Shown: positions 13,465-22,286 of the stretch, piece by piece | Numbering within the stretch: position 1 is the stretch's first letter | How the letters are laid out: the number at the start of each line of letters is the position of its first letter | DNA from: a virus | IMG/VR virus record: IMGVR_UViG_3300020147_000018 | Location: 1-41,388 of that record | Length of the DNA stretch: 41,388 nucleotides | Direction: 5' to 3' (one strand) | Notes under the pieces: model-generated | What the model was told of the DNA's origin: nothing | Database searches by the model: none | What the model saw: the letters and a program-made list of their open reading frames with translations, nothing else | Position numbers and translations under genes: made by a program

Positions 13465-14906
13465 TACATACGCTCCCAATTGTTTCTATCGCCAGGATTG
13501 CCACCCTTGAACTTGTAGCCATTGATAACCTGGCCCTTCATCGGCTTCTTTGGTGCATTTGGCCTGTTTGCGCCAACCCTTCCGCCTGCTTCTCCGGATT
13601 GAATAATCTGCTTCTTGTTTGGATCTTCTTCCAACGTGTTAAGCCAGTTTTCGTAATGCTGCTTGGCTTTCTTGAGATTGGCTTTTAGTTGGGATGGGCT
13701 TTGTGCATTGTCCAGATTAGCTACGGATGCCTGAAGTGCGGAGAGTTCCTGCACCGCCACTTGACCAAGAGCGCCGCCAGTAGGCGACATATCGCGCATG
13801 GCCTGCAAACGGTCAAAGCCGAAATTCGCCCTAATGGTCTCTAGGTCCGCTTTCAGGTCGTAAGCATCTGTGCCAGGTACAACATCTAGCACGCTACCGC
13901 CAAAACCTGCCGATAAGTTGCCAACTCGCCCCATCACGTCATCAATCTTGTTGAGGACGACATTGCCCATGGTTTGCTTGAACTCTTTAGCCTTTTCACG
14001 CTTTGCCACGGCTTCGGGGGAATTGAACTCAGCCGCTTGTTCAGCCGATTTCTGTGAAGCTGCCTGCTCGGCCTTCGTTGGAATGCGGATACCGCCACCA
14101 GGATTAGGCCGTGCAGGATTGCCAACACCCAAGTTATCCGTAATCGTGCCCTCTGCGCGGTCTGTAGCAGTTGTGCCGGGAGCGCCAAAGGTGACAGGGT
14201 AAGGCGTGTTGAAATTGTTGCTTGGAAGGCCGCTCTGTGGGGATTGCGGGGCAACTTGCGGAGCCTGTTGGGGCATGCCGGAGAATGGGATAGGGTTATT
14301 TCCGTATGCGCCACGCACCACCTGTGCATCCGTGGTAAGGACACCATCAATGTCAGTGTTCGGCTTCCATGCTGCACCCGCCTCGGCCTCTGCGCTCTTG
14401 ACTGCGCCGCGAATAGTGGGGTCGTCAGATGACTTGATAGCCGTTTGCCCGTTAGGCAGTTGGATAAGCTCAAGATTGCCGGTTCTATGATCGAACCGGC
14501 CCAATCCTGCATTTGTCGGCACGGCGGAGAAGTAAGGGTCAGCAGAGCTTGTCATGTTTGGATATGCGGCCTTAATGGCGGCTTTCGGGTCTAGCCTGAA
14601 CAAATCTGTGAACTCTGGGTTATTTTCAGAAGCCCTACGGATAGCCTCTTGCTGTTCTTCGTGTAGCTTCTGCTCACGTTCGGCCTCTGCAAGTTTCAAC
14701 TGATACAGCTTGTTTTGCTGGTCAAATTGCTTGGAAGCTTGAACCTGTTGCAAGCCTTGTTGCATACCACGGCCCAGAGCTGGCCCTAGTGCGCCATAGT
14801 TGCCTTGATTGTTTGCGAGTATGCCGAGGCCCATTTGCAGATATGGATTGCCGAGCAAGCCTTCCATCTGGGGCATGCCGCCAGTTGTGCGAGGATCAAT
14901 TAACAT
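13464..14906 (-). CDS. Internal virion / DNA ejection protein
   Basis: 480 residues. The N-terminus (LLGNPYLQMGLGILANNQGN, then GPALGRGMQQGLQQVQ) and a glutamine/glutamate-rich coiled coil (about 60-100) are typical of podovirus ejection proteins. The middle is proline/glutamine-rich (SGMPQQAPQVAPQSPQSG) and probably flexible. The C-terminal region is helical and ends in GYKFKGGNPGDRNNWERM, a tail often found in this class. It likely leaves the head with the DNA. Confidence 0.75.
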   Translation of the reverse strand: MLIDPRTTGGMPQMEGLLGNPYLQMGLGILANNQGNYGALGPALGRGMQQGLQQVQASKQFDQQNKLYQLKLAEAEREQKLHEEQQEAIRRASENNPEFTDLFRLDPKAAIKAAYPNMTSSADPYFSAVPTNAGLGRFDHRTGNLELIQLPNGQTAIKSSDDPTIRGAVKSAEAEAGAAWKPNTDIDGVLTTDAQVVRGAYGNNPIPFSGMPQQAPQVAPQSPQSGLPSNNFNTPYPVTFGAPGTTATDRAEGTITDNLGVGNPARPNPGGGIRIPTKAEQAASQKSAEQAAEFNSPEAVAKREKAKEFKQTMGNVVLNKIDDVMGRVGNLSAGFGGSVLDVVPGTDAYDLKADLETIRANFGFDRLQAMRDMSPTGGALGQVAVQELSALQASVANLDNAQSPSQLKANLKKAKQHYENWLNTLEEDPNKKQIIQSGEAGGRVGANRPNAPKKPMKGQVINGYKFKGGNPGDRNNWERM

Positions 14907-15298
14907 TACTTGCCTCCCATGCCGCTCAACAGGCCAAAGGGGAAGCGGAAGCCGCCGCTAGGGTCAGGTGGTGCGTATTGGTCGCCAGTTGGAGAAGTGA
15001 TGGGCTTTGGGTTATATCCCAACAGTCCGCCATAGAGCGCATCAGAGGCTTTGATGGTGAGATTATTGAGCTTATTCTGGAATGCATCCGGCCCTTGGGC
15101 CATCATTGTTTGCTGCTGTGGCTGTGCCTGCATGCTCGCGGAAGGATTGCCCAAGTTGGAGATATGTCCGAGGTTCATATTGCGCTGCAATACGGCAGGA
15201 TTCCGCATGATGTAATCCAAGCCCTTGCCGCCGAAGATGTTCGGCAGTGCGGTATTGTTAACCCCGTAGAGGTTGCCGTTCTGGAATCTAGTAGTCAT
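14906..15298 (-). CDS. Virion-region protein, glutamine-rich
   Basis: 130 residues with low-complexity stretches (MQAQPQQQTMMAQG) and a proline/glycine-rich C-terminus (PPDPSGGFRFPFGLLSGMGG). No family recognised. Its location between two ejection-type genes and its one-base overlap with the next gene suggest a minor internal or tail-tip component. Confidence 0.65.
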   Translation of the reverse strand: MTTRFQNGNLYGVNNTALPNIFGGKGLDYIMRNPAVLQRNMNLGHISNLGNPSASMQAQPQQQTMMAQGPDAFQNKLNNLTIKASDALYGGLLGYNPKPITSPTGDQYAPPDPSGGFRFPFGLLSGMGGK

Positions 15299-15301
15299 GG
15301 T

Positions 15302-15619
15302 TCAGTCCTTACCTTGTGCTTGCCTGCGGATAAGAGGCAATGGAGTTTCAAATATGTATAGGTGCCGATAGTTGGCGGTGTTGATGACGTCTTGTTGTTT
15401 TGGGTAGAACTCAACCGCGTCTTTATCTGCGAAGCCGCATGAATTCTTGATAGTTTGCAGCTCATCCCAGGTGATTCCGTCCTGCTCATCCTTGCGCTGT
15501 ATATCCAGCCGGATAGCGTCTTGGTCCTGAAAAGCTACTGCTCGGTATTCGTCCGATTCCCACACGCCAACTGATGGCTCTCCGAAGTAGGAAAGCCACA
15601 ATTGATCTAACTTGACCAA
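15302..15619 (-). CDS. DUF7694-like small protein
   Basis: 105 residues. SDEYRAVAFQDQDAIRLDIQ, then DGITWDELQTIKNSCGF and AVEFYPKQQDVINTANYRHLYIF, is the pattern of a widespread small phage domain in virion gene clusters whose role is not known. It begins 2 bases after the preceding gene. Confidence 0.75.
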   Translation of the reverse strand: MVKLDQLWLSYFGEPSVGVWESDEYRAVAFQDQDAIRLDIQRKDEQDGITWDELQTIKNSCGFADKDAVEFYPKQQDVINTANYRHLYIFETPLPLIRRQAQGKD

Positions 15620-15620
15620 A

Positions 15621-16385
15621 CTAGAAGCCGCCCATCATTCCATAGATGGAAAGGCCGGTTCCGATGAGGTTGGCTACCCCATTCGATTGATTCGGGTTGG
15701 GCTGGCTGGAAGTAGTGGTAGAGCCGCCGCCCATTCCTGTGCGGACCACGTTGCCGTAGTTGTCCAGCTTCTTCTGAGGGTCGTTGATGAAATCTTGATA
15801 GAGCTGGTTGCCAGCGTTCATGTACTCGGTTGCAAGGCCCCTACGTGCATCACCCACACCCAGCAGAGCTTGCATGTCGCGGTAGTCGGTTTCTGCCAGT
15901 TGCGGAGCCATGCCCATAGCCGACATTTGCCGCCCACGTTCCTGCTGATAGTTGCCGCCATACATAGTGTTAGCCACTTCGCCAAGGCCGCGTTGCAATG
16001 TTTCCTGATGCGCTGTGCCGCCGAAGTTATCGTTACCGAAGGTGGAGTTGATGCGGCCCGTAACATCGTTGGCTGCGGTGTCGTAAGCACCTTTAAGCCA
16101 TGGGTTAGAGTCAGGCGACATAAAGCCGCCATTGAGCGTCATTGCAGCGTTGTTCTGTGCCGCCAGATTGACAGGAGAGCCGTTGATAGCGCGCTGCGTG
16201 GTCGCAGCAAGGCCGTACTGTGTCTCAGGCGAGAAATCAGCTACAGTGTCGCCAGGGTTGTATTGAAACGGCGTATTGAACTGCTGCTGCCCTGCTTGCA
16301 AATAGTCCTTGATGTAAGGCTGCGCGCCCTTCCAAGGCTCTGTCTTTTGTGTCGATGTTTGGCTCCCGCCTCCGCTGCTTGGCAT
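15621..16385 (-). CDS. Tail/internal structural protein, glycine- and asparagine-rich
   Basis: 254 residues. The sequence begins SSGGGSQTSTQKTEPW and continues with QPYIKDYLQAGQQQFN, FSPETQYGLAATTQRA, FGNDNFGGTAHQETLQRGLG, ending GTGLSIYGMMGGF. This matches a family of podovirus structural proteins between the hub and ejection genes; a glycine-rich hydrophobic C-terminus suits membrane contact during ejection. No catalytic motif. Confidence 0.75.
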   Translation of the reverse strand: MPSSGGGSQTSTQKTEPWKGAQPYIKDYLQAGQQQFNTPFQYNPGDTVADFSPETQYGLAATTQRAINGSPVNLAAQNNAAMTLNGGFMSPDSNPWLKGAYDTAANDVTGRINSTFGNDNFGGTAHQETLQRGLGEVANTMYGGNYQQERGRQMSAMGMAPQLAETDYRDMQALLGVGDARRGLATEYMNAGNQLYQDFINDPQKKLDNYGNVVRTGMGGGSTTTSSQPNPNQSNGVANLIGTGLSIYGMMGGF

Positions 16386-16386
16386 A

Positions 16387-16797
16387 TCAAACTCTCCTGC
16401 TCATACGGATATGGAAGTCGTCCCATCCGTGGTTTCTAAATAGTCTTTCCCACCCTTTGCGCCCACCTGTTTCCATGAAGTCGCATTGGTTCTCTTGTGC
16501 GAACTGGTGCATGGATTCGAGCAATACGCCTATCCACATCTTTGGATTGGTTCCTGTGAGCGCTACGCACTCCAGAACTCTTGCATTTGGAAAGTTGATG
16601 ATCTGGGTGACGAACGCAGCTTGTAGTCCACCGTTATGGATGCACCACAACTGCATGTCTTTCCGCTCTATTGCCGCTTTCAGGCTATCAAGCGTGTATT
16701 TGTTATGGTCTACGTCTAAAGCCTTCTGTAACCCTTCTTTCACTTCGTCCCAATGGGCCAAATCCAGCCCACAGCAGACTAGTTTCCTGTCAGGCAT
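16387..16797 (-). CDS. GNAT-like acyltransferase-fold phage protein
   Basis: 136 residues. The fold order suggests a small N-acetyltransferase-like protein: an N-terminal helix, DMQLWCIHNGGLQAAFVTQI as central strands, VLECVALTGTNPKMWI, then a helix with ESMHQFAQENQCDFMETGGR ending GWERLFRNHGW. Similar proteins are frequent among podovirus virion genes, role unknown. The acetyl-CoA pyrophosphate loop (Q/RxxGxG/A) is not clear, so enzymatic activity is doubtful. Confidence 0.6.
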   Translation of the reverse strand: MPDRKLVCCGLDLAHWDEVKEGLQKALDVDHNKYTLDSLKAAIERKDMQLWCIHNGGLQAAFVTQIINFPNARVLECVALTGTNPKMWIGVLLESMHQFAQENQCDFMETGGRKGWERLFRNHGWDDFHIRMSRRV

Positions 16798-17075
16798 CGC
16801 GCCTCAACAAACGTGAGCGGGTCGGTGTCAACACAAATCCAGCCGGTTATCAGGTACATGGAACTGGCTGAACCTAGCTCCTGCACATCTGAATTCGGTA
16901 CGAAATCCCCGACGGCATAAGCGCCAGTGGTGGGCACAGAGGCCACAGCGTTATGCCGTGCTACCAACCGCCCCTCGGATAGTTGGTTTATCTGGTTCTG
17001 CAACGTGGTAACGATTTCCTGCCATGCTTGTGCGTTGTAAGCGGATGGGACTTTGTTGCGTAGCTCTAGCCTCAT
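16779..17075 (-). CDS. Conserved podovirus structural/accessory protein
   Basis: 98 residues. AQAWQEIVTTLQNQINQLSEGRL is a coiled coil at about 16-38, followed by a beta-rich part with YAVGDFVPNS, YLITGWICVD and ending FVEARCLTG. The pattern is common in phage virion clusters, next to the hub gene. It overlaps both neighbours slightly. Likely a minor tail component. Confidence 0.72.
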   Translation of the reverse strand: MRLELRNKVPSAYNAQAWQEIVTTLQNQINQLSEGRLVARHNAVASVPTTGAYAVGDFVPNSDVQELGSASSMYLITGWICVDTDPLTFVEARCLTGN

Positions 17076-18535
17076 TCCTCACCGTCCTGCTGATACTTGG
17101 CGTTGATCGTGGATAGCTCATTACCGCCTACCATGTTGAATTGCAGCCTGTGCCAACGCGCAGAGCGCAGCAGGTCGAATCTGGACAGGCTCATGGTCGT
17201 GGTAGCGTCAGTCACCAAGGCATCGCCTTCGCTATCCTTGTAGAAATTGGTCATGGTTGCCGACTGCGGCTTTGTCAGCCATACGGGCTTTACTCGGCTC
17301 AATAGGTAAAAGTTATCGTCATCCCCAAAGTCTCCAGTGGTGAAGGATGAGTTCGTAGCCGCGCCATCCAGCGATAACAATGTGTGCGTGGTGTCGAATA
17401 TCCCCTTGCGGCTTACCCCGCCTGTCCAGAATGGGGAGTCGTAGGAAATGTCCGTTGGCAGGTCGTCATAGGTCGGAAAGAAATCATCCAGCGTGTCGTA
17501 TGTAATCCCGCCAGTCAGGAACTCAACCGCTACCTCAATGGTTCTGTCATCACGGCCCCATCTGTTCGAGCGGTAGTGATACACAACACACGAATCAATC
17601 GCGCCATTGCCTGCGTTAGAGGGGTAGTAGAAGTAAATGCGGGAGTTAACCTTGTCGTGCAGCGTCTTGATCTTGTAGGCGTAGCGCTCTGCCAGCTCTG
17701 CGAATACGGTCTCTCTCAGCGGCCCACCCAGAGGGATAGGGCGGGAACCGTCGAAGCGCCAGAAGTCATCTGCGCCCATGAAAATATGAACCGGATTATC
17801 CGGTGTGCCTACGTTGACAATAGCTTCTTGTGAAGAGCAGCCGGCATCGCCAGGAATCTGCTGCACGTCGAGGACGATAGGCGCACCAACGAACGTGCCG
17901 ATGTACATGGCGCGTTCCTTGTAGAACACAATCTGGTTGCCGAATCTCTTTGCCCCGAACAAGCGCCCTGGCGTGGAAACAATCGTGTTGGTCGCACAGC
18001 CGTTCGTGCTTGCGGATGGTGTCCAATCGGTATGGTCACGCTCACCACTCACCCACCAACGGTTAGGTGAGTCTCCAAAACTGTCGTCCACAGTGTCAAC
18101 CAGAACAACCCTGTTGCCTACCGTTTCAACGATAGCGGCTTGCGGAGCGTCGGTTACGTCCGAGAACTCGGCGGTAGTGGACTGCTGGAGTACATCCGCC
18201 TTATTAGTGGCAAGTAAGGTATTGCCGAACTGTGCGAAGCGCCAGAACTGGTCCGGGCCTAAGTTATAGTCGCCAGAAACCCTTGTACGGTCTGTCCATG
18301 CGTTCGATACCAGTTCGTAGAGCTTGGTGGACGTTCCAGCAATCGTGCGAAAAGAGTCATCAAGGTTGCGAAGCGTAGCTGCACCGAAGCATTCTGCAGG
18401 AAGAGCATCAGCGCCAATGTCTTGTGCCGAGGGCGCGCCTTCCATGCCACGCTCAGAAGGCACGAAGGCCGAGCAGTCGGTGATTAAACCCTCAATCGTT
18501 GGATCGAGGTCTGGGGCGTAGCCGATTAACTTCAT
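17072..18535 (-). CDS. Tail hub / packaged-DNA stabilisation protein (P22 gp10-like)
   Basis: 487 residues, beta-rich, with repeated motifs typical of a propeller (FRTIAGTSTKLYELV, RFAQFGNTLLATNKADVLQ, NRVVLVDTVDD, RLFGAKRFGNQIVFYKERAM, FMGADDFWRFDGSRPIPLGG). In P22 the equivalent gp10 closes the portal vertex below gp4. The adaptor gene lies immediately before it (4-base overlap), as in P22-like clusters. The assignment rests on motif pattern and order. Confidence 0.8.
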   Translation of the reverse strand: MKLIGYAPDLDPTIEGLITDCSAFVPSERGMEGAPSAQDIGADALPAECFGAATLRNLDDSFRTIAGTSTKLYELVSNAWTDRTRVSGDYNLGPDQFWRFAQFGNTLLATNKADVLQQSTTAEFSDVTDAPQAAIVETVGNRVVLVDTVDDSFGDSPNRWWVSGERDHTDWTPSASTNGCATNTIVSTPGRLFGAKRFGNQIVFYKERAMYIGTFVGAPIVLDVQQIPGDAGCSSQEAIVNVGTPDNPVHIFMGADDFWRFDGSRPIPLGGPLRETVFAELAERYAYKIKTLHDKVNSRIYFYYPSNAGNGAIDSCVVYHYRSNRWGRDDRTIEVAVEFLTGGITYDTLDDFFPTYDDLPTDISYDSPFWTGGVSRKGIFDTTHTLLSLDGAATNSSFTTGDFGDDDNFYLLSRVKPVWLTKPQSATMTNFYKDSEGDALVTDATTTMSLSRFDLLRSARWHRLQFNMVGGNELSTINAKYQQDGEE

Positions 18536-19143
18536 GCTGCTGTTACACGCAATGCAGAGCCGGAGTATTTGCTACGCCTGTCTGACTGAATCAGGCTTTC
18601 ACCCACCATGTTGGCTTTTGCCATCCACTTCTGCATACCAGCCTCATCCTTGGTGTAGTCGCACAGCTCAGCCATGGAGGCACTCAGATACAGGTCAGGA
18701 TGAGAAGTAAGTAACCAGTTGGTAGCGTTGGCGGATAAAGCGGGGATTTTCTGGTAGTACAGCAGCGAAATATCCGTGGTGTTGGTCTTGTCCGAGAGCA
18801 ACATGGAATTGCCCTCAATCGTGTAATAGCGTGATGGGCCAAACCAGTTGTTCCCGCCAGATGCGAACTTGATGTGGAACTGTTCAGGAGGCAGGTATTC
18901 AAGCTCAACCTGTGTGGCGAGGTTGATATACACCCTGCGAGCTTCCAGAAAGTCGGCAGGCAATGTACACACGCCAAGAGCAGGAGTAATTGTTACGGCA
19001 TGCTCCATATCACGCGTCCTGAGTTCACGGTTGAACTTGGCTTCAGCAAGGGTGATGAAGTCTGGCAATACGCTGGCTAGATCGGCGCGATGGGACCAGC
19101 CCGTAAGCGAGGCTTGCAGCTCCGTATAGTTAGTAATTGCCAT
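18532..19143 (-). CDS. Head-tail adaptor (P22 gp4-like tail accessory factor)
   Basis: 203 residues. The helical N-terminus (YTELQASLTGWSHRADLASV, then LPDFITLAEAKFNREL), the central RRVYINLATQVELEYLPPEQF and the C-terminal YLSASMAELCDYTKDEAGMQ are characteristic of podovirus adaptors that bind the portal after packaging. It is normally followed by the hub gene, as here. In this genome the adaptor is separated from the coat gene by six genes, four of them a sugar/methyl-transferase island. Confidence 0.82.
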   Translation of the reverse strand: MAITNYTELQASLTGWSHRADLASVLPDFITLAEAKFNRELRTRDMEHAVTITPALGVCTLPADFLEARRVYINLATQVELEYLPPEQFHIKFASGGNNWFGPSRYYTIEGNSMLLSDKTNTTDISLLYYQKIPALSANATNWLLTSHPDLYLSASMAELCDYTKDEAGMQKWMAKANMVGESLIQSDRRSKYSGSALRVTAA

Positions 19144-19744
19144 TTAGCATCCATTCCTTGCGTTTGCCCTTGAAGTGCAGCACATGACAATCCTTGTCAT
19201 CGTCGGCACTGTTCGGGGAGTAGTTGTAGGTATCACAGTCGAGTTCGGTTACTTGGTACTTGCCAGTGTTAGCAGCGGCATACACGCTTAACTGGTCGCC
19301 CCACCATCTATGAGCCTCTTCCGGCATATCCAGTAGTAATTGGTATGCGTCCTGCCAGAACTGCTGGTTCTTGGAGAACATGACGCCTGTGTTGTATGGC
19401 ATGTAGTCCACGATGTTGATGCCGCTCTCGTCGTATATCGGCTTGGTGCGTTTGGTCAGGGCTACGTCAAAGTCCTGCTCCATTACATGCGAGAGGTCTT
19501 TACGCACGATAATGTCGGTGTCCAGCGTGAGCCATTCGCCTTCCAGGTCAGCAAGATGTTCCATGCGGAAGGTCATCAGGTTGCCGTCGAAATGCTTGCG
19601 GATAACCTTGTGCGAACCTGTTACCTGTGGCGTAACCCTGTCTGTCAAATGGATGATTTCTGCATCCATCACACTCAGACTTTCCACCATGAGTTCCGCC
19701 AGTCTCGAATGCCAGCCAACATGCAGGAATGTGACTTTAAGCAC
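19130..19744 (-). CDS. Glycosyltransferase-like protein (GT-A, DxD)
   Basis: 204 residues. A Rossmann-like start (LKVTFLHVGWHSRLAELMVE) leads to the metal/nucleotide-sugar DxD in WLTLDTDIIV (D75, D77), then YNTGVMFSKN, WWGDQLSVYA and a C-terminal LHFKGKRKEW histidine block. These are the features of small GT-A enzymes that use nucleotide sugars. Target unknown; with the three genes upstream it makes a glycan-modifying group within the virion operon. Confidence 0.8.
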   Translation of the reverse strand: MLKVTFLHVGWHSRLAELMVESLSVMDAEIIHLTDRVTPQVTGSHKVIRKHFDGNLMTFRMEHLADLEGEWLTLDTDIIVRKDLSHVMEQDFDVALTKRTKPIYDESGINIVDYMPYNTGVMFSKNQQFWQDAYQLLLDMPEEAHRWWGDQLSVYAAANTGKYQVTELDCDTYNYSPNSADDDKDCHVLHFKGKRKEWMLNGNY

Positions 19745-20339
19745 CGAAAATCACATCCCTTCCGCTACGGTCTAGCTCTCTATACCCGATGGACTCAAGC
19801 AAGGTTCTTGCGTCGTAATCCAGCGGCTTGTGTGGCAGATCCTTTTCCTCTATCAAGACGATAGGGTTGTACTTTCTGAGCTGTTTAACCGCCCCTAGAA
19901 GCGCGTTGTACTCATAGCCCTCAATATCAAGTTTTATGAAGTCCAGCGCCCCGAAATCTGGCAAGGCAATCAAGCGAATGTCATTGCCTTCCGTGACGTG
20001 CCAGCAGCCCGTGTTATTGCCGGATGCCAGTGAGCCGCCGTGTTCCATTACGGATAATCCGCACTTGGAGAGAATCACGTTGTTGCAGTCGTAGGTATTC
20101 ATCACCAGGCAATCAAAGTTCTGCTGGTTAGGCTCGAATGCGGCAACTAGGCTAAAGCGGTCTGCCATGTACCTAGTCCAGCTCCCCACATGCGCCCCAC
20201 CATCCACAGCTACATCAAAGCTGCGGACATAACTCAATGCCAAATCCAGATTGGCCTGCTCGAACACATCCGAGCCTTGGAAGTAGTTCTGAAAGTAAGT
20301 GTCGGCATCAGGAACCCACGTATTACCGGAGAGTTTCAC
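19737..20339 (-). CDS. FkbM-family SAM methyltransferase
   Basis: 200 residues. The class I SAM fold is clear: VDGGAHVGSWT (45-55, motif I), AFEPN (67-71, acidic ribose ligand), LDFIKLDIEGYE (132-143, the FkbM hallmark) and IVLIEEKDLP. Family members put O-methyl groups on sugars of antibiotics or surface glycans. Here, flanked by glycosyltransferases with 8- and 17-base overlaps, it likely caps a sugar made by its neighbours. Confidence 0.92.
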   Translation of the reverse strand: MKLSGNTWVPDADTYFQNYFQGSDVFEQANLDLALSYVRSFDVAVDGGAHVGSWTRYMADRFSLVAAFEPNQQNFDCLVMNTYDCNNVILSKCGLSVMEHGGSLASGNNTGCWHVTEGNDIRLIALPDFGALDFIKLDIEGYEYNALLGAVKQLRKYNPIVLIEEKDLPHKPLDYDARTLLESIGYRELDRSGRDVIFGA

Positions 20340-20961
20340 TGATCTTCTCCGCGTGTACGCTGTTGCCCATCAGCTCTTCCCATGAAACGGTTGAGTTGGC
20401 GGCTCTTATCTCTGTGGCCCATGTATCGCTGTGTTCGAGGTGCCTTACTTCCTTAAATGCCGGAATGCCCATGGTGTAATGGATTATCTTGGCGTCAGGG
20501 TTGGGTGCGTCATAGCCGACAAGGTGGTTGTATTCCTTGGGCAGCTCTCCGACATCGCCCCATTCCAGCGTTTGCGGGTTGCCGGTTTCGATATACTCAG
20601 GCGTCAGCGCCTTGCACTTGGCACAGTTAAACAGCATCAGGGAGGGCCATTCGAAGCGCTGGGCGCTCTTGACCACTTGTACCGAATACTTGTCATCGGC
20701 AAGCTGGAATAACTCTTCTATATCGCACTGCACGACCATATCCCCATCGAGGAACAGTGCCGTTCCTTCGTACCCCATCAAATGGGGAGGGAGATAGCGC
20801 GTATAGGTGAAATCGGTTAATCCCCTGCGATTCACTGGCAGCGAATCAATCAGTAAAGGGGTTATGGCTACTGGTACACTTGCTCTTGCGATGATCGAGG
20901 ATTGCAGCGCTGTATAAGCCACTGGTTGACGGTAATCAACCCCTATGAAGATATGCCTCAA
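20323..20961 (-). CDS. Glycosyltransferase, GT8-like
   Basis: 212 residues from TTG 20961, favoured over TTG 20973 because GGAG at 20969-20972 is a proper ribosome binding site for it. It opens MRHIFIGVDYRQPVAYTALQ. The DxD is in TALFLDGDMVV (near residue 72), followed by WPSLMLFNC and the C-terminal KIIHYTMGIPAF, the order seen in GT8-type enzymes. It overlaps the end of the upstream TPR gene by 26 bases. Acceptor unknown. Confidence 0.82.
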   Translation of the reverse strand: MRHIFIGVDYRQPVAYTALQSSIIARASVPVAITPLLIDSLPVNRRGLTDFTYTRYLPPHLMGYEGTALFLDGDMVVQCDIEELFQLADDKYSVQVVKSAQRFEWPSLMLFNCAKCKALTPEYIETGNPQTLEWGDVGELPKEYNHLVGYDAPNPDAKIIHYTMGIPAFKEVRHLEHSDTWATEIRAANSTVSWEELMGNSVHAEKISETLR

Positions 20962-22285
20962 GCTCGGCTCCAAGTTTGTTAATCACCCCGCTCCATTCCT
21001 TCTCTTGCCGGAACAGGCGGACACTTTCATACCAAATCTTCTTGTCGCTGGTCATGCCGTAGCGCCAGTGAGGTTTGTTCGGCACCAGTACCCAGCACTC
21101 CTTGCCCAATGCGCCGCACAAATCCACAACAGCGGTGGTCACGGAAATGACCAAATCCAGCTCATCCACAAGGGCGGCTGTTTCGTCATAGTCGGGTGTT
21201 TCGGTAGCTCTGGCCCAATGGTGTATCTTGATGCCGTGCTTTTGCTCGAATAACGCTATATCTTGTGGTTTCTTGTATTGAAGAGACACAAATGTTGCGT
21301 CTTGCTTGAGAATCGGCAGCAATGCTTCCAAATCTACGCTACGGCGAGAGCCAAAGGTGTCTGGAAGTCCGCCAGTCCATGCAATGCCTATCTTTTTCTT
21401 GTTTCCCATCGAATCAAGCAGCGCTCGCCACTGCAATTTGCGTTCAGGATCGGCTTTCAGGTAAGACTTGCCGGAGAAATCTCTATCCTTCGTGCGATAG
21501 TGCCAAGCAAGTGAGCCGATAAGGCACCAGGAATCCACAGAATCGCTCAATACGGCGTTTTTATCGAAGCGAGTACCTTGTACTGCCAGATTCGGGAATG
21601 AACGCTTAAAAAGCCCTTCCAAGCGTCTGTCGCATTCCAGAATCACGTCCGTTTTCACGTCATTGAGCATGGAGGCAAAGGCTATTTCGTCGCCAATGCC
21701 CTGCTCACCACGAATATGAAGCTTCTTGACTGGCGAACCGTCCCAATAGGGGACGTCTTGCCGTGGTTCTGCGCTGCGCTGCTTGGTGTTTCCCACCATC
21801 GCTTCGTAGCCTTCCCAGCCCTGCTCCCAATTACCGAGCATCAGGTGGGCATAACCGAGTGTTTCGCGCACATCCCACTGTTCTGGGTCGAGTGCCAGCG
21901 ATTTGTTGGCTATTTCCACAGCCTTTAGCGGGTTACACTCGTTGACTTCGATCAACGCGAGGTTATTCAGCGCTGCGGTATTGGCCTTGTTCAGTTGCAA
22001 GGAGCGGTTCAGGTGCCGTCTGGCCTCTTCTATGCGCCCCATCTTCATGCAACACATGCCGAGGTTGTTCCATAGCTGTTCACGCTTTGGAACGAGTTCT
22101 GCGGCACGTTTCAGCAGGTTGTAGGCCATGCCGTAACGCTCGGCCTGCAAGAACACATACGAGGCAAGAAACAAGGCTCTTGCTTCGTCTGGATTCTCAT
22201 TCAGTATTTGTGAGGCTACGCGTAGCGCCTCATCCGGCTCCCCTGCGGCTGCAAGGTCGTGAGCCAGTTGGATTTGCTCGTTCAA
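20936..22285 (-). CDS. TPR protein fused to a GT-B-like glycosyltransferase domain
   Basis: 449 residues. Four to five tetratricopeptide repeats occupy about 1-165 (for example QLWNNLGMCCMKMGRIEEAR, AALNNLALIEVNECNPLKAV). The C-terminal half, LHIRGEQGIGDEIAFASML, KIGIAWTGG and ETAALVDELDLVISVTTAVV, then LCGALGKECWVLVPN, matches TPR-linked GT9/GT41-like domains. The TPRs probably hold a protein substrate. This is the first gene of the glycan island. No DxD is needed for this fold. Confidence 0.82.
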   Translation of the reverse strand: MNEQIQLAHDLAAAGEPDEALRVASQILNENPDEARALFLASYVFLQAERYGMAYNLLKRAAELVPKREQLWNNLGMCCMKMGRIEEARRHLNRSLQLNKANTAALNNLALIEVNECNPLKAVEIANKSLALDPEQWDVRETLGYAHLMLGNWEQGWEGYEAMVGNTKQRSAEPRQDVPYWDGSPVKKLHIRGEQGIGDEIAFASMLNDVKTDVILECDRRLEGLFKRSFPNLAVQGTRFDKNAVLSDSVDSWCLIGSLAWHYRTKDRDFSGKSYLKADPERKLQWRALLDSMGNKKKIGIAWTGGLPDTFGSRRSVDLEALLPILKQDATFVSLQYKKPQDIALFEQKHGIKIHHWARATETPDYDETAALVDELDLVISVTTAVVDLCGALGKECWVLVPNKPHWRYGMTSDKKIWYESVRLFRQEKEWSGVINKLGAELEAYLHRG

Positions 22286-22286
22286 G

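Noticed and set aside
15612-16439. 275-codon + strand open frame
   Set aside because: Antisense to the structural gene 15621-16385; the opposite strand shows recognised family blocks and coupled starts.
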